Shown piece after piece: positions 34,001 through 45,336 of a stretch of DNA of 64,000 nt. Where the stretch lies: positions 42,499,569-42,563,568 of the forward strand of contig OZ034975.1 in assembly GCA_964030785.1 (NCBI GenBank), written 5' to 3'. Under the pieces are notes generated by a model that worked only from the letters and a program-made list of their open reading frames with translations, ran no database searches and had not been told where the DNA came from. Position 1 is the stretch's first letter. The number at the start of each line of letters is the position of its first letter. Source of the stretch: Siderastrea siderea. Lineage: Eukaryota > Cnidaria > Anthozoa > Scleractinia > Rhizangiidae. The translations under genes were made by a program, and so were the position numbers.

Positions 34001-37000
34001 GCTTCAATATTTAATGTTCTGTAAAGAGGAACTTCCTTAAAGACTTCCTCATCTCGGATACATGTACGTGACCTTCAACTTGCCAATAAACATCCGGGAA
34101 TTAAAAGAATACAATACAAAACATGTGTCTGCTACGAAGGGAAAACAGTTATAGGCATGTAAAGCATTTAGCCATTTCGCAACCAGTGTTAGCGCGAGTT
34201 GTCATAAAATGTGGTTCTAACTTTTGAGCTTGTGGATGAAATCTTTTTTCAAGTGTGATCGCTCAAATGATAGCTACATGTACCAAGCAGTACTTTTCCG
34301 TGCTGCTTTTTATCATCTAGAAAAATTGATTTCAACTTTTGAGCCCGAGCATGAAATTCTAAAGTGTGACTGTTAAAATGAAAAGTGCTCGAAATATTAC
34401 TTTCCTGTGGTACTGTTTATTTTGCTGTACAAGGTGGTTCTAACTTTTGAGTCTGTGGATGAAATCCTAAAGTGTGACCATTCAAATGAAAGCTACTGAG
34501 CAGTACTTTCCTGTGGTGCTGTTTATTATGCTGTACAAGGTGGTTCTAACTTTTGAGTCTGTGGACGAAATCCTTAAGTGTGACCATTGAAATAAAAACT
34601 ACTGTTTAAGATATTGGCCCTACAAGGTGGTTCTAGTCTGTGGTTAGCAGCCTACAATGATACTATTTAAACAAAACCTAGTTAGCAGAACTTTCTGGGC
34701 TGTGGTTCTTATGTTCACGAAAATTCAGTGGAATCTTTTCTCACTTTCAAACATGGAAGTTTGTTACAATTTAGCCAAACTGCATTTCCCTCAACTGGGA
34801 AATATTCAGGACGCAAAACGTATCTCAAATGGAAACTATCCTTTGCCAGGATCTGCAACTGAGCCCTAAAATTGGTAAAACTGCATTTTGAAACTGAGCC
34901 ATAGTCTCAGTTGCCTAAACAACCACTGATACGAAAACTTAAGTGCGTCAGAAAAATTGTACAAGCTGCATTGCAAAAAGTAAAAAAATCACACTTTCGG
35001 ATATGAAATTTTTCACCAAGGCGCTTGTATCTTCCACAATACTCAATTCTGGTCCCGAAGAACTTGCTGGGAACGATTTGTTCTGAGCAATGCGTTGTGA
35101 TGAAAGTAATTTCATCTTTTAATTGAACCTCTTGTTAGGTTTTTAAATCTTTATCCCAAAATCGTAAACAATTAATCTGCCTCTAACTTTTAAGTCTATG
35201 GATGAAATCCTACAATTTAACCACTCAAATTTTTGGGTGTATTCTGAATGAGGTGTAAAGTTGTGAACAGTTCAGCTATTCCTGGGTCTGAAACTCCTGC
35301 GGTATTGTGGTTTCTTGTGCTATACAAGGCGATTCTGTTTCCCTTTTTTTCTTTGCATGTAAAAGTGGGTTACCATTCAGATGAAAGCTACCGAGTACAA
35401 GTTTACTACGGCAAAGATCATTTCCAATGGATTGCGGGTATGAAATCTGAAATTTTGTTTTTAAACAGTTAAACTTCTGCCCCCTTTAGGTTCGGCCAAG
35501 ATGCCAAATCAACCTGCCCTTAGTTAGCATAACATTTGTTCTCTTCAAACTCCAAGCCTTCGCTCTCTCGATTCGATCACACCTCATGAATGAGTCAAAC
35601 ACGACCATTATGAATTATTTAACATCGACCAAGACTCAGCCAAAAGGAACCCTAAGGTCGCCGAAAACCACATTCAAGCTATGTTTGTATACCTGCGAAA
35701 CCCTGCAAGCGGTAATATTGCGAGCCAAAACGGGTGCCCTTTCTTAAGCTATCCCCCAGATTGCATAATACAGTTAAATTATCTTTATGTAGCGAGGAAG
35801 GAAAACAAAAAGATAAACACAACGGAAATTTAATATGTTTTAATTCAGGTGCATTTAGTGCAAAGGATATTATGAAAAAGCAAATCTGCAATTAAGATTG
35901 CATTAATAATAAATGGGACCTGCTCTCTGTAGTTTGAACTGCCCGAGAGGTGCAGATGTTATTTTGGCGCAGCGATCATAGTTTGTTCGGACAACGATTT
36001 ATTTTTCTTCTTGAAATTTAACCGTAGAATTCTGATACTTTGAGTTAATTCCCTACTGAAAAAGAAAATAAATTTCCATTCTTTTTAACTGTTCATGATA
36101 ACAGTGGTTTAAAGGTAGAATTTTCGACCCTTACGCTGTGTATAATGAACGTGTTGATGGAATTGATATATTTATCTATGATGGCGGGCTGGTGTATTAG
36201 TGTTCAGATAAGTTGCCTTAATTCGTTTCCCCCGCAACGGGGCAAGGTTACCTACAGATATCGCATTTCTTTCGTTTGGGTTGCAAATGGTTTTAGGGAA
36301 AAGATTAAGCAGTTGCTCCAAAGATGAACCGAATAAACAATTTATTGAAGCGACCAGATTTGTTCAGTATATACATCAACAACCTGGTTGAATTTTCCAT
36401 TGAAAATTAGCTTTCCTCTGTAAAACTATCAATTAAAGTCTATTAAATTGCTCAGCAAGGAAAACGGATGAACTAAATCCCCAAAAAGCTTTCTGTGTTG
36501 CAATTTTGTTGACTCATGTTGAGCGAGTTGTATCAGGATTGCTTCACGCCCGAGTGAATTTATGTACACAGGAAGAACTGATTAAAACAGGTAACAGTGA
36601 CCGGGAACCTTAGTCTCTAAGGAAAAACTGGCAAGAAGGAAAAGTAAAGGTGCATTATAACATAAATTTATTCGCTTACCGTCTTTATTCATTTTAACAT
36701 CAAAGCACTTCTTTAATCTGCAAGCTTGGCATTGGTTGCGTCTCGTAACATCAACAGTGCAATTCCCTCGCTCTTTGCACTGATAAGTTAAATTGCGGCG
36801 AATGCTTCGCTTGAAGAAGCCACGACAGCCGTCACAGGTGAAAACGCCGTAGTGTTTTCCAGAGGATCTGTCACCGCACACCTTACACAAGATAATAGGC
36901 TTGCGATCTATGGCTGTGTAAAATGCGAGAAAGGGCGTCAACAACGGATAATCGTTAGTTGCAAGTGGAAGATTTCTCAACAATAAACTAGCCAATCATA

Positions 37001-37661
37001 TTGGGATGTGAGGCTTTACACGCGAGAATGAAGTGGTAGATTGCAGATAACGTTGTTTAGGACAAATCTGTTCGTCAGTGGTTCTAGAACTCCTCTCGAG
37101 TTGATTCGATCAACTTGTGGCCTAGCGAAATCAATGCGAGGCAACCAGGCGTAATCGCAGGAAAATCGAACGGCTGGATTTGCCCAATCTCGCTCAAAGT
37201 TTAAAGGGCTATGCAACTTTGTCTCAAGGCTGTTCAATGCTATTTCGAAACACACCAGAAAAGCTTTATTTTGCATAAATTTAAGACAAGGCATTTTTTT
37301 AGAGAAGAACCTTAGTACTTTACAGAGTGTCGCTTGATGTTTTGCACAAGAATCAAAACAAGTAAATGATGCCAGCAACACACCTAAGACGACAGCGTCA
37401 CGGGCGCAAACAGTTCTACGCCAAAATAGTTACAGATCTCTGTGAAAAAATCCTTTGCGCGCTTTTGTTTCTTCGTTAGAAAGAAATTAGCTTAATTATC
37501 GGCGTCCAGGTGTGCCGCTCGTAAAGAAAAGATTCGGACCTTTCGCTTCACGTGCTAAGCGCTGCCATGAAAAGGCAATTCAAAAGTCATAGATAACAGT
37601 AAAGCGTACCTTGCATATTGTAGTCTGTATCCAGGGTTAGATGAATAGGAGAGTGAGCCAT
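31054..37661 (-). CDS. NR2E1-like: TLX-like nuclear receptor, subfamily NR2E
   Basis: Four coding exons on the minus strand: 37661-37610, 36913-36680, 32685-31930 and 31295-31054. All introns are GT-AG and phase 1, giving 427 residues. Residues 27-92 are the two-zinc-finger DNA-binding domain ([14 protein letters not shown]; second finger with [13 protein letters not shown]), followed by the class-specific [10 protein letters not shown] long S/Q/N/P-rich hinge covers about 115-195. The ligand-binding domain follows, with [48 protein letters not shown] and the terminal MLCDMFKSS activation helix that nearly ends the protein, as in tailless/TLX. These receptors usually repress transcription in neural and sensory progenitors; cnidarian roles are less certain. 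The P box reads CDGCRG, where TLX has serine in place of arginine. The start (MAHSPIHL) is chosen because it alone keeps the phase into exon 2. Confidence 0.93.
31597..31769 (+). mobile_element. Short TIR element containing a hammerhead-like motif, copy 1
   Basis: GGTAAATTATGATCGTCCGG at the left mirrors CCGGACGATCATAATTTACC at the right. In between, 31659-31693 reads CTGATGA, a GAC...GTC stem, then GAAACGTC, which resembles a hammerhead ribozyme core with one extra base. A related copy is at 48935-49135. It lies in nuclear receptor intron 3. Confidence 0.6.
31884..31899. repeat. Poly-C run (16 C)
   Basis: Sixteen consecutive C residues, in the nuclear receptor intron about 30 bases past the donor of exon 3 on the minus strand. 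On the transcript it is a G16 run close to a 5' splice site. Confidence 0.9.
32686..36679. other. Nuclear receptor intron 2 (4.0 kb)
   Basis: AT-rich, without a recognisable exon. It contains a 106-bp cluster at 34195-34650 and a weak trace of the same repeat near 35170-35400. Nothing else recognisable is seen. Confidence 0.6.
34195..34650 (+). repeat. 106-bp tandem repeat cluster in nuclear receptor intron 2
   Basis: Two near-consensus units (about 34425-34600) are flanked by two degraded units on the left and one on the right. Majority orientation relative to the host transcript. Confidence 0.88.
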
Positions 37662-38000
37662 AAATGATGTTTCCCGTGTTTAAGTTGAAAACACCTTGTT
37701 GCAATTTGTAACACAACCAGCTGAGGTGTTTAAACGATGTCTCCAAGCATACGGGCAAGTTGGTCAACTTCATCCACGGGAATGAAAATTGACGTTTTTA
37801 AGTCGAACAGGTGCGCGCGACAAGCCGAGTGCTGATTGGTCAAAGAGTGATTATTGCGACATATCCTTGCACGCGATTGGCTGCTGCGGGGGAGGAAAAT
37901 GAAAGGATTTCGCTTCTCCTAAAAGGAAAGTCGTAATCGCCGCGTGTGTTGTAGACACAAAAGTTATAAAAAGCGTGCCCCTTTTCATGGCAATAGATGT
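37662..38000 (-). promoter_or_regulatory. Probable promoter region of the nuclear receptor gene
   Basis: Directly upstream of the start codon. It contains two CCAAT boxes on the gene's strand (ATTGGTC near 37830 and ATTGGCTGC near 37877 on the plus strand) and a more G/C-rich stretch than its surroundings (CGCGCGACAAGCCG, CTGCGGGGGAGG). The transcription start is not determined. Confidence 0.4.
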
Positions 38001-39729
38001 AACTTATCGTTTTGTTCTTTGTTTAATTGAGTCTTCACAAAAGCACATAGAACAGTAACAAAGATAACTTATTGTAGAATGCCGTTTGTTACAGTTTGCC
38101 TTCCTCTCTAGTCCAAACTGATGAAATGTTATATTGCGACCACTGAAATAAAAGTTGTTAAGCAGATCTTTCGTGTGGTGATGTTTGTATTTTAAGATTT
38201 TGGGAAATAATTTTTTTTTCCGACAATTAAAGTTATCCATGTTCTAGTGTAGTAAAGATTGTTGAGCGCCAAAGGACGCATCAAGGGTTAGAAACCACAA
38301 AGCCAAAGAGCTGGGAATCTATTCACCTCGCCAGATTGCTAATGACTCGAGAACCCGGTCCAAGATCAATAATTGCCTGAACGCTTTGTTTACAAGACAT
38401 GCGGGCTGACAAAAGACGAAAGTATAGGCACGAAAGAGCCTGTTTGAGCACAAAATACTTGAAGACAATTTAAAACCAGCGGAACTTTTCATGATATTCC
38501 CTTTTAGAGGCACGTGCTGTGAATTGAATTCACTGCAAAATTCCTTCGACCACCTGCAAGAAATCTCAGCGCGCATGCCCTGCTCTTGGCTATCTCTGGC
38601 GATTGCACGAGCAAAGTTGTAAAATATTTATTCGCAAACTTAGCGGATGAGGAGCTTAATAAACGAAAGAATTTATTAAATTAACCACAGTTTAACAAGA
38701 TTTGCAAGGACTAAATATGCGGTTTTTGCCGTAAAGAAGACAGTTTGCGTGACGAAAACCAAGGTTTCTGATCGTTATGATTTCCCTTTTTAGCGGGGAA
38801 GCTAGCGCGGTGTAAAATTGTCAGTCGCCCCATTGTCATGCTATTAAAAAAGCAAAACATTTTCATGCAAACAAACAAAGTGTGGTCATTTTCCTCGAGA
38901 GCTAATGTCAAAGCAAATGTGACAGAAATTTTTCATCAACGATAATTAATTTCATTCTAGAGCGTACAGATGTGAGAAGTGTCTTATGTTTAAGTTTTCC
39001 GTACCTATATCAATCCCTAAAGCTATTCACGGCCTTTTAACTTCACACTCAACCATGAAAAGGCGGCTCTAGGTAAAGACTTCTCTGGTGTCACATTTCC
39101 TAAAAGCGCCAGTTCTTGATGTTTCAACATCGCCGATTACCCTGGCAAATGGTCAAGTTGAGCAGACCACCGACTTCCAAGAAAATAAATTGGTCAGATA
39201 AAAACAAAAATAGAAATCATACACATTCGTCAGTTAAATTTAGCATGTGAATTTGAAACTTTGCCTTGCTTACAAAAGAACTTTTAAGTGCCTTTGTATT
39301 GGAAACGTGTTATGACGTAGACTTGAACGTTTTCGATATAAATACTTATTTTCACAAAATAAAATCTGCCTGAACACTTTTCCCGTATTTGTGTAATGTT
39401 TCCGATTCAGCAAAGACCTCGTTTTTAACAAACTTTAGCCCCTACATTAAAACTATTTTGCCTGAATCTAGTTTTAAGCTAAAAGTGTAATGTTCTCACA
39501 AAGTTAAGCAGAGAGCGAAAACAGTAAATAAACCACTTGTAAGAGGTCGTGAAGTTCGCTCAGCAACGTTGTCGAAATCAATTAATGAAACTGTAGCTAT
39601 GTCATCATATTTCCACATGGCGAAATATCTCAAGGTGTTTTCACAAAAAGAACTACGCGTATTTTATCGGTAGTTCATCACACATTACCCAAAAGGTCAC
39701 CGAGGTCCTTGTACCGGCCTCTGGCTACG

Positions 39730-40271
39730 TTCACATAAATTTTATTTATTTTAAAAGTTTCCGTTTTTATTCGCCCTTAAAAGACGGCAAAATATTTCCT
39801 TTTCCAACAAGTTTTTTGTATTAGTTTGAACCGTCCACGCCTTTCCTTTGAAAACCAATCTCTTTGTATGTGTTTTAACCTGTTGTCCATACCAAAATGA
39901 TTGAAAACGGTGTCAGTGTTTGTATAACATCTTCGTTTGTACCAGTCGACACACTTGTGCGTTTTCAAACGATACAATTTTATCCGTCTACACTTAAACA
40001 ACAAGTTTTCAAAGTCTCTACTTTTTGAAACAGGTTTCAAAGTTTTTTTTTTTTTCAGCAATCTTTTAGATTGTTTTCGTGCAGTTTTAGACAAAAAAGG
40101 CACCAAAAAGTCTGCGTTTTGAAACAAAAACGCCTTACTGTTGACAAAAACTAATGAGTAAAATAGCATCACGGAGACGAAATTGCCTGTGGCAATCGAT
40201 ATCCAGAAAGAGTCGAACACGTGTTGCTTTTTTTTAATATATGAATTCATGCTAACTTGCACGAATAGCAC
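39730..40271 (-). other. Long open frame of unknown nature, probably repeat-derived
   Basis: A 164-codon minus-strand frame (40271-39777) is rich in K, R and F and contains SKTARKQSKRLLKKKK, then TDTVFNHFGMDNRLKHIQRD. It is one of the longest single-exon frames here that I could not assign. The DNA has the AAAACG/CGTTTT, TGTTTTCAAA texture of non-coding TIR elements, and no clear domain is visible. I do not regard it as a demonstrated gene. Confidence 0.25.
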
Positions 40272-40526
40272 TTGCAGGCCTTCTTTGCAGCAACTTAAAT
40301 TATCAAAAACACTTCGAGGGTCTTTTATTCATAAAATACTGTCATTACTGAAGACAACCTTTTGTGTGCTGACTTTTGAGTTTGCGCGAAAACTTCAAGT
40401 GTTACCTACAAAATGACCGCTAGCTCTTCAGTTAGGTGTCAGTTTGTCCAGTTTGCAATAGTTTCGTGTTCTCAACAAGCAAGTTGCATTGAACGGTTTC
40501 TAACTCCCCAAGGCAAAGTTTATTTA

Positions 40527-40930
40527 GGGGCTTTTTACATGGAGGGAGGAAGATCCTTGCGCTAGGAAGATCCTAGAACGCGGATCATCCTAGCGCTACA
40601 TGTTTTCGTGTATTCAGTTTACATGCAAAATGTTGTACTTTGCCCTAACGCTAGGATCTTTCCAACGCTAGGATCTTCAGTTCCTAGCTGAGAGATAGGA
40701 AGATCCTAGCACCATGTAAACTAACCTTCGCTCGTAAAATCCTAGTTCTAAGGACAGCAAAAAAAACTATGGCGGCGGCCAGGCGTTCAGCTGCTAAAGG
40801 CCGACAGTTTTATTTGATTTCTAGCAACCAGCCCGACCGAAATTTCTGCACGTAAACCAAACGGAAATTTGTTTCGCCTTCTAGGATCTTCCTAGTGCTA
40901 GGATCTTCCTCCCTCCATGTAGACAGCCCC
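40527..40930. mobile_element. 404-bp TIR element with TTA target sites (PIF/Harbinger-like)
   Basis: TTA flanks it at 40524-40526 and 40931-40933. Ends GGGGCTTTTTACATGGAGG and CCTCCATGTAGACAGCCCC are inverted copies, continuing through GGAAGATCCT for about 50 bp per arm. TTA/TAA 3-bp duplications are known for PIF/Harbinger elements, so this is the likely superfamily. No coding frame is present. Confidence 0.82.
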
Positions 40931-41994
40931 TTAGTTCCGACAACATATATATGACCCCGATTGGTAGCCATTTGAAATTCAAAGTGTCCTCAATGTTATT
41001 TTCTGAGGATGTAACTTTTGTTTAAGAACTACCTCTTTGCTTCCTGGCAAGAGGAGTGCATTTACAGAGACCAACTCTGTTTACACTGCGAGACGTGCTC
41101 GTCTTAGAGGGTGATTTTAGGGGCTTAGGTATGACAGGGAAAAGCCTTACATGTTCGACCAAGAAAGGTGGCCGTTTTAAAGAGGAAAAACGTAGAAAAC
41201 TGAAGCATAACAGGGTTTAACTTCATTTCTCTCCTCAGGGAGTTCGGTAATTAGGAGCTGAATTAGAGCATCAGACAAATAACTTGTTCGAGTAAGAGGA
41301 ATGACCGTATACGTTATAGAGACAAAAGAGGTAAAGAGTTTTAATTTGCGAAAGAGATGTTTTAATAACACTTTAAGCTACCATACTGATCATAACCAAA
41401 TTTCTCCTTGTAATCTCGTTGCTTGATCACTCAGGCAAGTTTTGGGAGTTAAAGAGTTGAGAGGAGCCTGACTGTAGTCGGAAATTCAAGTGGAATTAAT
41501 AGCCATTAAATGGCTCAGAAAATCAAACACTTAAGCGGACTAACTTTGTGGCAATTGTCCGCATTCCTGCAAGCCCTTACTGTGCAACCTAAAACCTAGC
41601 TTTACACAAATGGTTAATCGACAGTTGTTACAAGGCTTCTGTTTAGTTAGAATAACTTCCACTCTATCTTAGTACCACCCATTTCTTCAATAATTGACGC
41701 TTTATGTAGGAACAGCAGAACAACCGTCCCGGATCTAATTCAAGTTTGCTTAATTAGGTCAAAGACACGTTACTACTGATAAACGACAAAGGGTTGTCAT
41801 AGACGACATCTGACGTTAACAAAAATGTCAAATATTAAGACAAGCCAGATACTTTTGTGCGAGTTAAAGGTTATCAGTTTAGGTGGAACAAACTTGTGAC
41901 GGAAAGTTTTTTTTTTTTAACCAATTCGTTTTTTCTAATCTGTAAGAGTGAAAGCTCGGTGGTGCGGTCTTCAGCGCGTCGTTCTTTCGACCCT

Positions 41995-42195
41995 TCATGT
42001 TGGGTACCCTGTGATGGACTACCATCCCATCCAGGGGGCGTAGTAATACTCCTAGTCACTTTATGCTGGGTATCCTGTGATGGACTAGCATCCCATCCAG
42101 GGGGAGTAGTAGTACTCCTAGTCATTTTATGCTGAGTATCCCGTGATGGACTACCATCCCATCCTAGGGAGAATAGCTCAGTACTCCTTTTCACA
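41995..42195. repeat. 66-bp tandem repeat, 3 copies
   Basis: GTTGGGTACCC, GCTGGGTATCC and GCTGAGTATCC start successive units at 41999, 42065 and 42131. Each contains GTGATGGACTA-CATCCCATCC, and the first two AGTA-TACTCCTAGTCA. The third is the most diverged. Confidence 0.9.
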
Positions 42196-42761
42196 GAGTA
42201 ACCAGTAGTTACACCACATACACCACCAAAGTCACTGGGACATTATCCGTTTCCCATTCACCTAGCGGCTCAGTCCTTCTAGGTGTTCAGATAGTGGTGA
42301 GTGGCGAGAAAAAACAGCGAGCAGAAAAAAAGCAAGAGGAACTGGGAGGGGGGACTCCCTCAACTCACTCTCTAGCAATCATTCTCCCGCCCACAGCATG
42401 GTACCAGCTTTAGCACGTGCTTAACCCAATTCACCTGCCTTTCCCCTCCCTCTTTGAGTCAAACCTAGTTTTACTCAAATACGGTCTTTACTTTCAGTTT
42501 TGGCTGAAATTCTAGAGTAATTTTACTTTACCCGTGAAGCAATATCGAACAATTAGTGCCAAATAGTAAAAGTAAGCGAAAAGAAACAATGGAAATTATG
42601 TTTAAGACTGCGTAGTTGTGTGGTAGCTATTTCACGGGTCAAGTAAAATCAAACAAGAGGATTAGTTTCTAAAAAAACCGTGTTGCAGCGGCGGTGGGGG
42701 AGTGAAACAAAAAATCTTTGGATTTGTTGATAAGGTTAATCAGTTGGCCACCGTAGAGAAA

Positions 42762-42800
42762 TTGAAAGCTGACGTTTCGAGCGTTAGCCCTTCGTCAGGG
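42762..42800 (-). ncRNA. Hammerhead-ribozyme-like motif (hypothesis)
   Basis: The minus strand reads CCCTGACGAAGGGC-TAAC-GCTCGAAACGTCAGC. CTGACGA and GAAAC-GTC match the conserved hammerhead core, and GGGC/GCTC can form stem II, with one unpaired A after the first core. Penelope-like retroelements are known to carry minimal hammerheads. No retroelement protein is visible nearby. Activity is unproven. Confidence 0.3.
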
Positions 42801-43083
42801 CGAATCCAAATTTTTCAGTAAAATCACTTTACTGTACAGTAATCGTCTGATTCAAAACAAACCTACTTAGCAATACTTGCTTATCTTTTCAGTTACCTTT
42901 TAGTATGCTTTGCCGAGGGCTTCTAGCATTTACGTATATCTATGAAATCCTAAAGTTTGACAATTCATATTAAGGCCTCAAAATTTCACAGTTGCACTCG
43001 AAGCTTGGCTTCTTGGAAAACCATCCATTTTCGTGCAATCTTTCAGCCTTGGGTATTATCTTCCGATACCATCTAACTAAAGG

Positions 43084-43129
43084 GGTTAACTTACCTGAGT
43101 TATTTAAACTTTAAAAAGGTAAGTTAACC
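43084..43129. repeat. Perfect 13-bp hairpin
   Basis: GGTTAACTTACCT at 43084-43096 and AGGTAAGTTAACC at 43117-43129 are exact inverted copies with a 20-base loop. It is not followed by a T run and no gene is adjacent. Confidence 0.7.
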
Positions 43130-44115
43130 ACCAAAAAGTTGTCGTCGATCACTGATCTAAAGGGAAAAAAACGCACATGTCCGCTCTCTATAAAGCAGGT
43201 CGTTTCATTTATTATTGATTGAGACTTGCTTGCCCAGACCACAGATCAAAAGGCAAATTAATTCCTCGTGGAATTGATTTCCTTTACTGGTGGCATTTGG
43301 ACTAATTTATAAAAGTTATTCCGCCACAAATGAATTTTGTAAAACTTTCGTAAAGAAACTGGTACCAAAAGATCTATAGTTGAAGACAATGAGCGATCCC
43401 TGTTTTGTCTCAGAGATAAGGGAACAAAAACCCAAACACGTGATCGCGAAAGAAAGCGGCACACCAGCTTCTCCTTGTATTTATTTCAAATTTCCGGGTT
43501 TTTTTTTACCAGAAACAAATTATGAAGATATTGATTTTAATTACATATACAGCCCTGGATATGAGCAAAAGAGCCCTCTTTTCCGGGGCACCCAACGGTT
43601 CGTTTCGGAAAATATCTCTTCGGAAGGCCTAAAATCGCCTCAGATATTCGGATTTAATTGCAGTGAAAACTAGAAATTTCTTTGGTGAACATCACCTCGG
43701 ACTTTTGTAACAAGATGCCTTATTAATTGCTATTGTTTTCGGAGGGACAAATATGTCGTTCAGAGTGCAAAGTAAGGTCAGCTAGCATTTTCAGAGAACC
43801 ATCAGCAGCTCGGAAATTCGGCGGATAGGATTCTGTTTCCAAACATTTTATGCGGCCTAAATTTTCAGATAAAAACGCCGAACAGATCAATCTGTATTAG
43901 CCTACACAATTATGCCTTTAAAAAACTCCGAAACAATCTAAGAAAGCAGAAAAAAATCTTTCAAGAATTTGCTAAAAATTTTCTCGTTGGGTGGCCCTGT
44001 GTTTGATTTAACACTAATAGGATGTTTTAAAAGTAAATAGACTCCTTGGCCGAGTTCACCATAAGCGCATAGGCAATGAGGCACAGCCGAGACCACAAGT
44101 CACGGGATTCCCGGC

Positions 44116-44133
44116 GGGGGGGGGGGGGGGGGG
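44116..44133. repeat. Poly-G run (18 G)
   Basis: Eighteen consecutive G residues; the second copy of the host repeat has only GGGGGG at the same place (about 49443), so the run expanded or contracted after duplication. Confidence 0.9.
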
Positions 44134-44513
44134 CGTCGAGGAGAATAGGGGCTAATATATAGGGTTCCAGGAACAGCATAGACCTTTTGCGTCGAATTAT
44201 GTCATTTTCCGTTTTTTTAGATTTTTCTTTTCTAGTGGGAGAGGACAAAAAAGGGAAAATCGCGCACACGAAAACCCAAGTTGCTTTAGCTTTTTGTTGG
44301 CCAGAGCAACTAAAAAGGACTGCTCTCCCGGTCTAAATGTAAATTTCGTCCAATAAATAACATAATTTTAGACCACTTAGCGGGCAGAACCGCTGTTAGA
44401 ATGGCCAGTATTTTCGATTAAAATGTACACATTTTGGTCGAAAAGACGCAAACTTCATTTTTAGTCAAAATTATAAACGCATCGAGGCTATGCAAAATGC
44501 GTTTCTAAATACT

Positions 44514-44542
44514 GTTATTATTGTTATTATTATCATTATTAC

Positions 44543-44598
<56 letters not shown>
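44514..44598. repeat. (ATT)n microsatellite
   Basis: About 28 ATT units, against about 10 at the same position of copy 2 (49850-49881). Confidence 0.9.
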
Positions 44599-44600
<2 letters not shown>

Positions 44601-45033
44601 ATGCAATCCTTCTCGTTACTCATGGCAGACAACTGATAGAGTGCAATGGGAAAACCACGTCGATTCAAGACAAGTTAAAAGACAAACACATGGGGAGCTT
44701 TGGTGAGCTCAGGATTTCACAGCAAGAAGTAATTCAAGGCGCGAAGTTCTGTCCATCTACTAATGATCTTGCGGTTAGTTCGGTTGCACGGGTGGTATAA
44801 GGGGTGTCAACTCTAACACTTGCTGTTTGAACAGCACTACACAGTAATGAGGGTCATCCCGAAAATCTGGAACAACCTCTCGATTTTGTTATGAAGATCC
44901 CACAAAAATAACAAACGATATCAAAAATTATAGTTGGAAAAAGAGACGGAGAAGGAGACAAAAGGGAGCTCTGTCTCTCCTCAATATCAACCCGCTTTAT
45001 CTTTTCGTCCGCTTCCACATTTCGCCGATCTTA

Positions 45034-45336
45034 GGACCCGTTTAAACATGCGATTTTTTGTGCAATTTTTGTCGCACATTTCAGTGCAATTTTTGTCGCG
45101 CTCAAGCTCGCGATAAAAATTGCAAGTGAGTGTAAACTAGCGGCGATTTGTGTGCGATTTGTCGCCGCGATATCGCAGAGGTTTCGATTGATGCAACTTG
45201 GCAGCGGCTTGGGGGAAATTGCAGCAAATATTGCACTGGAATCGCAGCGAAATCGCTGCTAGTTTACACTTGCGACAAAAGTTGCATTGGAGAGCGCGAC
45301 AAAAATTGCACCAAAAATCGCATGTGTAAACGGGCC
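45034..45336. mobile_element. 303-bp palindromic TIR element
   Basis: Left GGACCCGTTTAAACATGCG and right CGCATGTGTAAACGGGCC are inverted ends; arms continue through TGCAATTTTTGTCGCGCTC. TTA precedes the left end (45031-45033) and TTTA follows the right, so a TTA duplication is plausible. Inner arms include AGCGGCGATTTGTG and its partner GAAATCGCTGC. Confidence 0.75.

Larger units (their letters stand above)
44060..44690 (+). repeat. 0.6 kb dispersed repeat, copy 1
   Basis: It starts at CATAAGCGCATAGGCAATG and ends at AGTTAAAAGACAAACAC. Inside are a run of 18 G (44116-44133), GGTTCCAGGAACAGCATAG, and a long ATT microsatellite (44514-44598). Nearly identical to 49389-49972 apart from the length of the simple repeats. 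Confidence 0.9.

Noticed and set aside
36582..36679. Extension of the DNA-binding exon into [13 protein letters not shown]
   Set aside because: A GTAAGCG donor and the in-phase AVQHERAPR exon at 32685 show this is intron read-through.
37555..37773. Longer N-terminal exon of the nuclear receptor starting MKLTNLPVC
   Set aside because: That frame reaches the donor in phase 2 and would shift the DNA-binding domain out of frame; the overlapping frame starting MAHSPIHL fits.
41857..42194. Overlapping 92- and 106-codon frames with repeated peptides
   Set aside because: They follow the 66-bp tandem repeat, whose length is a multiple of three so all frames stay open; there is no independent sign of coding.
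43084..43129. Transcription terminator
   Set aside because: Intrinsic terminators are a bacterial feature; there is no T run and no gene next to it.
44471..44706. Poly-isoleucine and poly-leucine frames
   Set aside because: They are translations of the ATT microsatellite.
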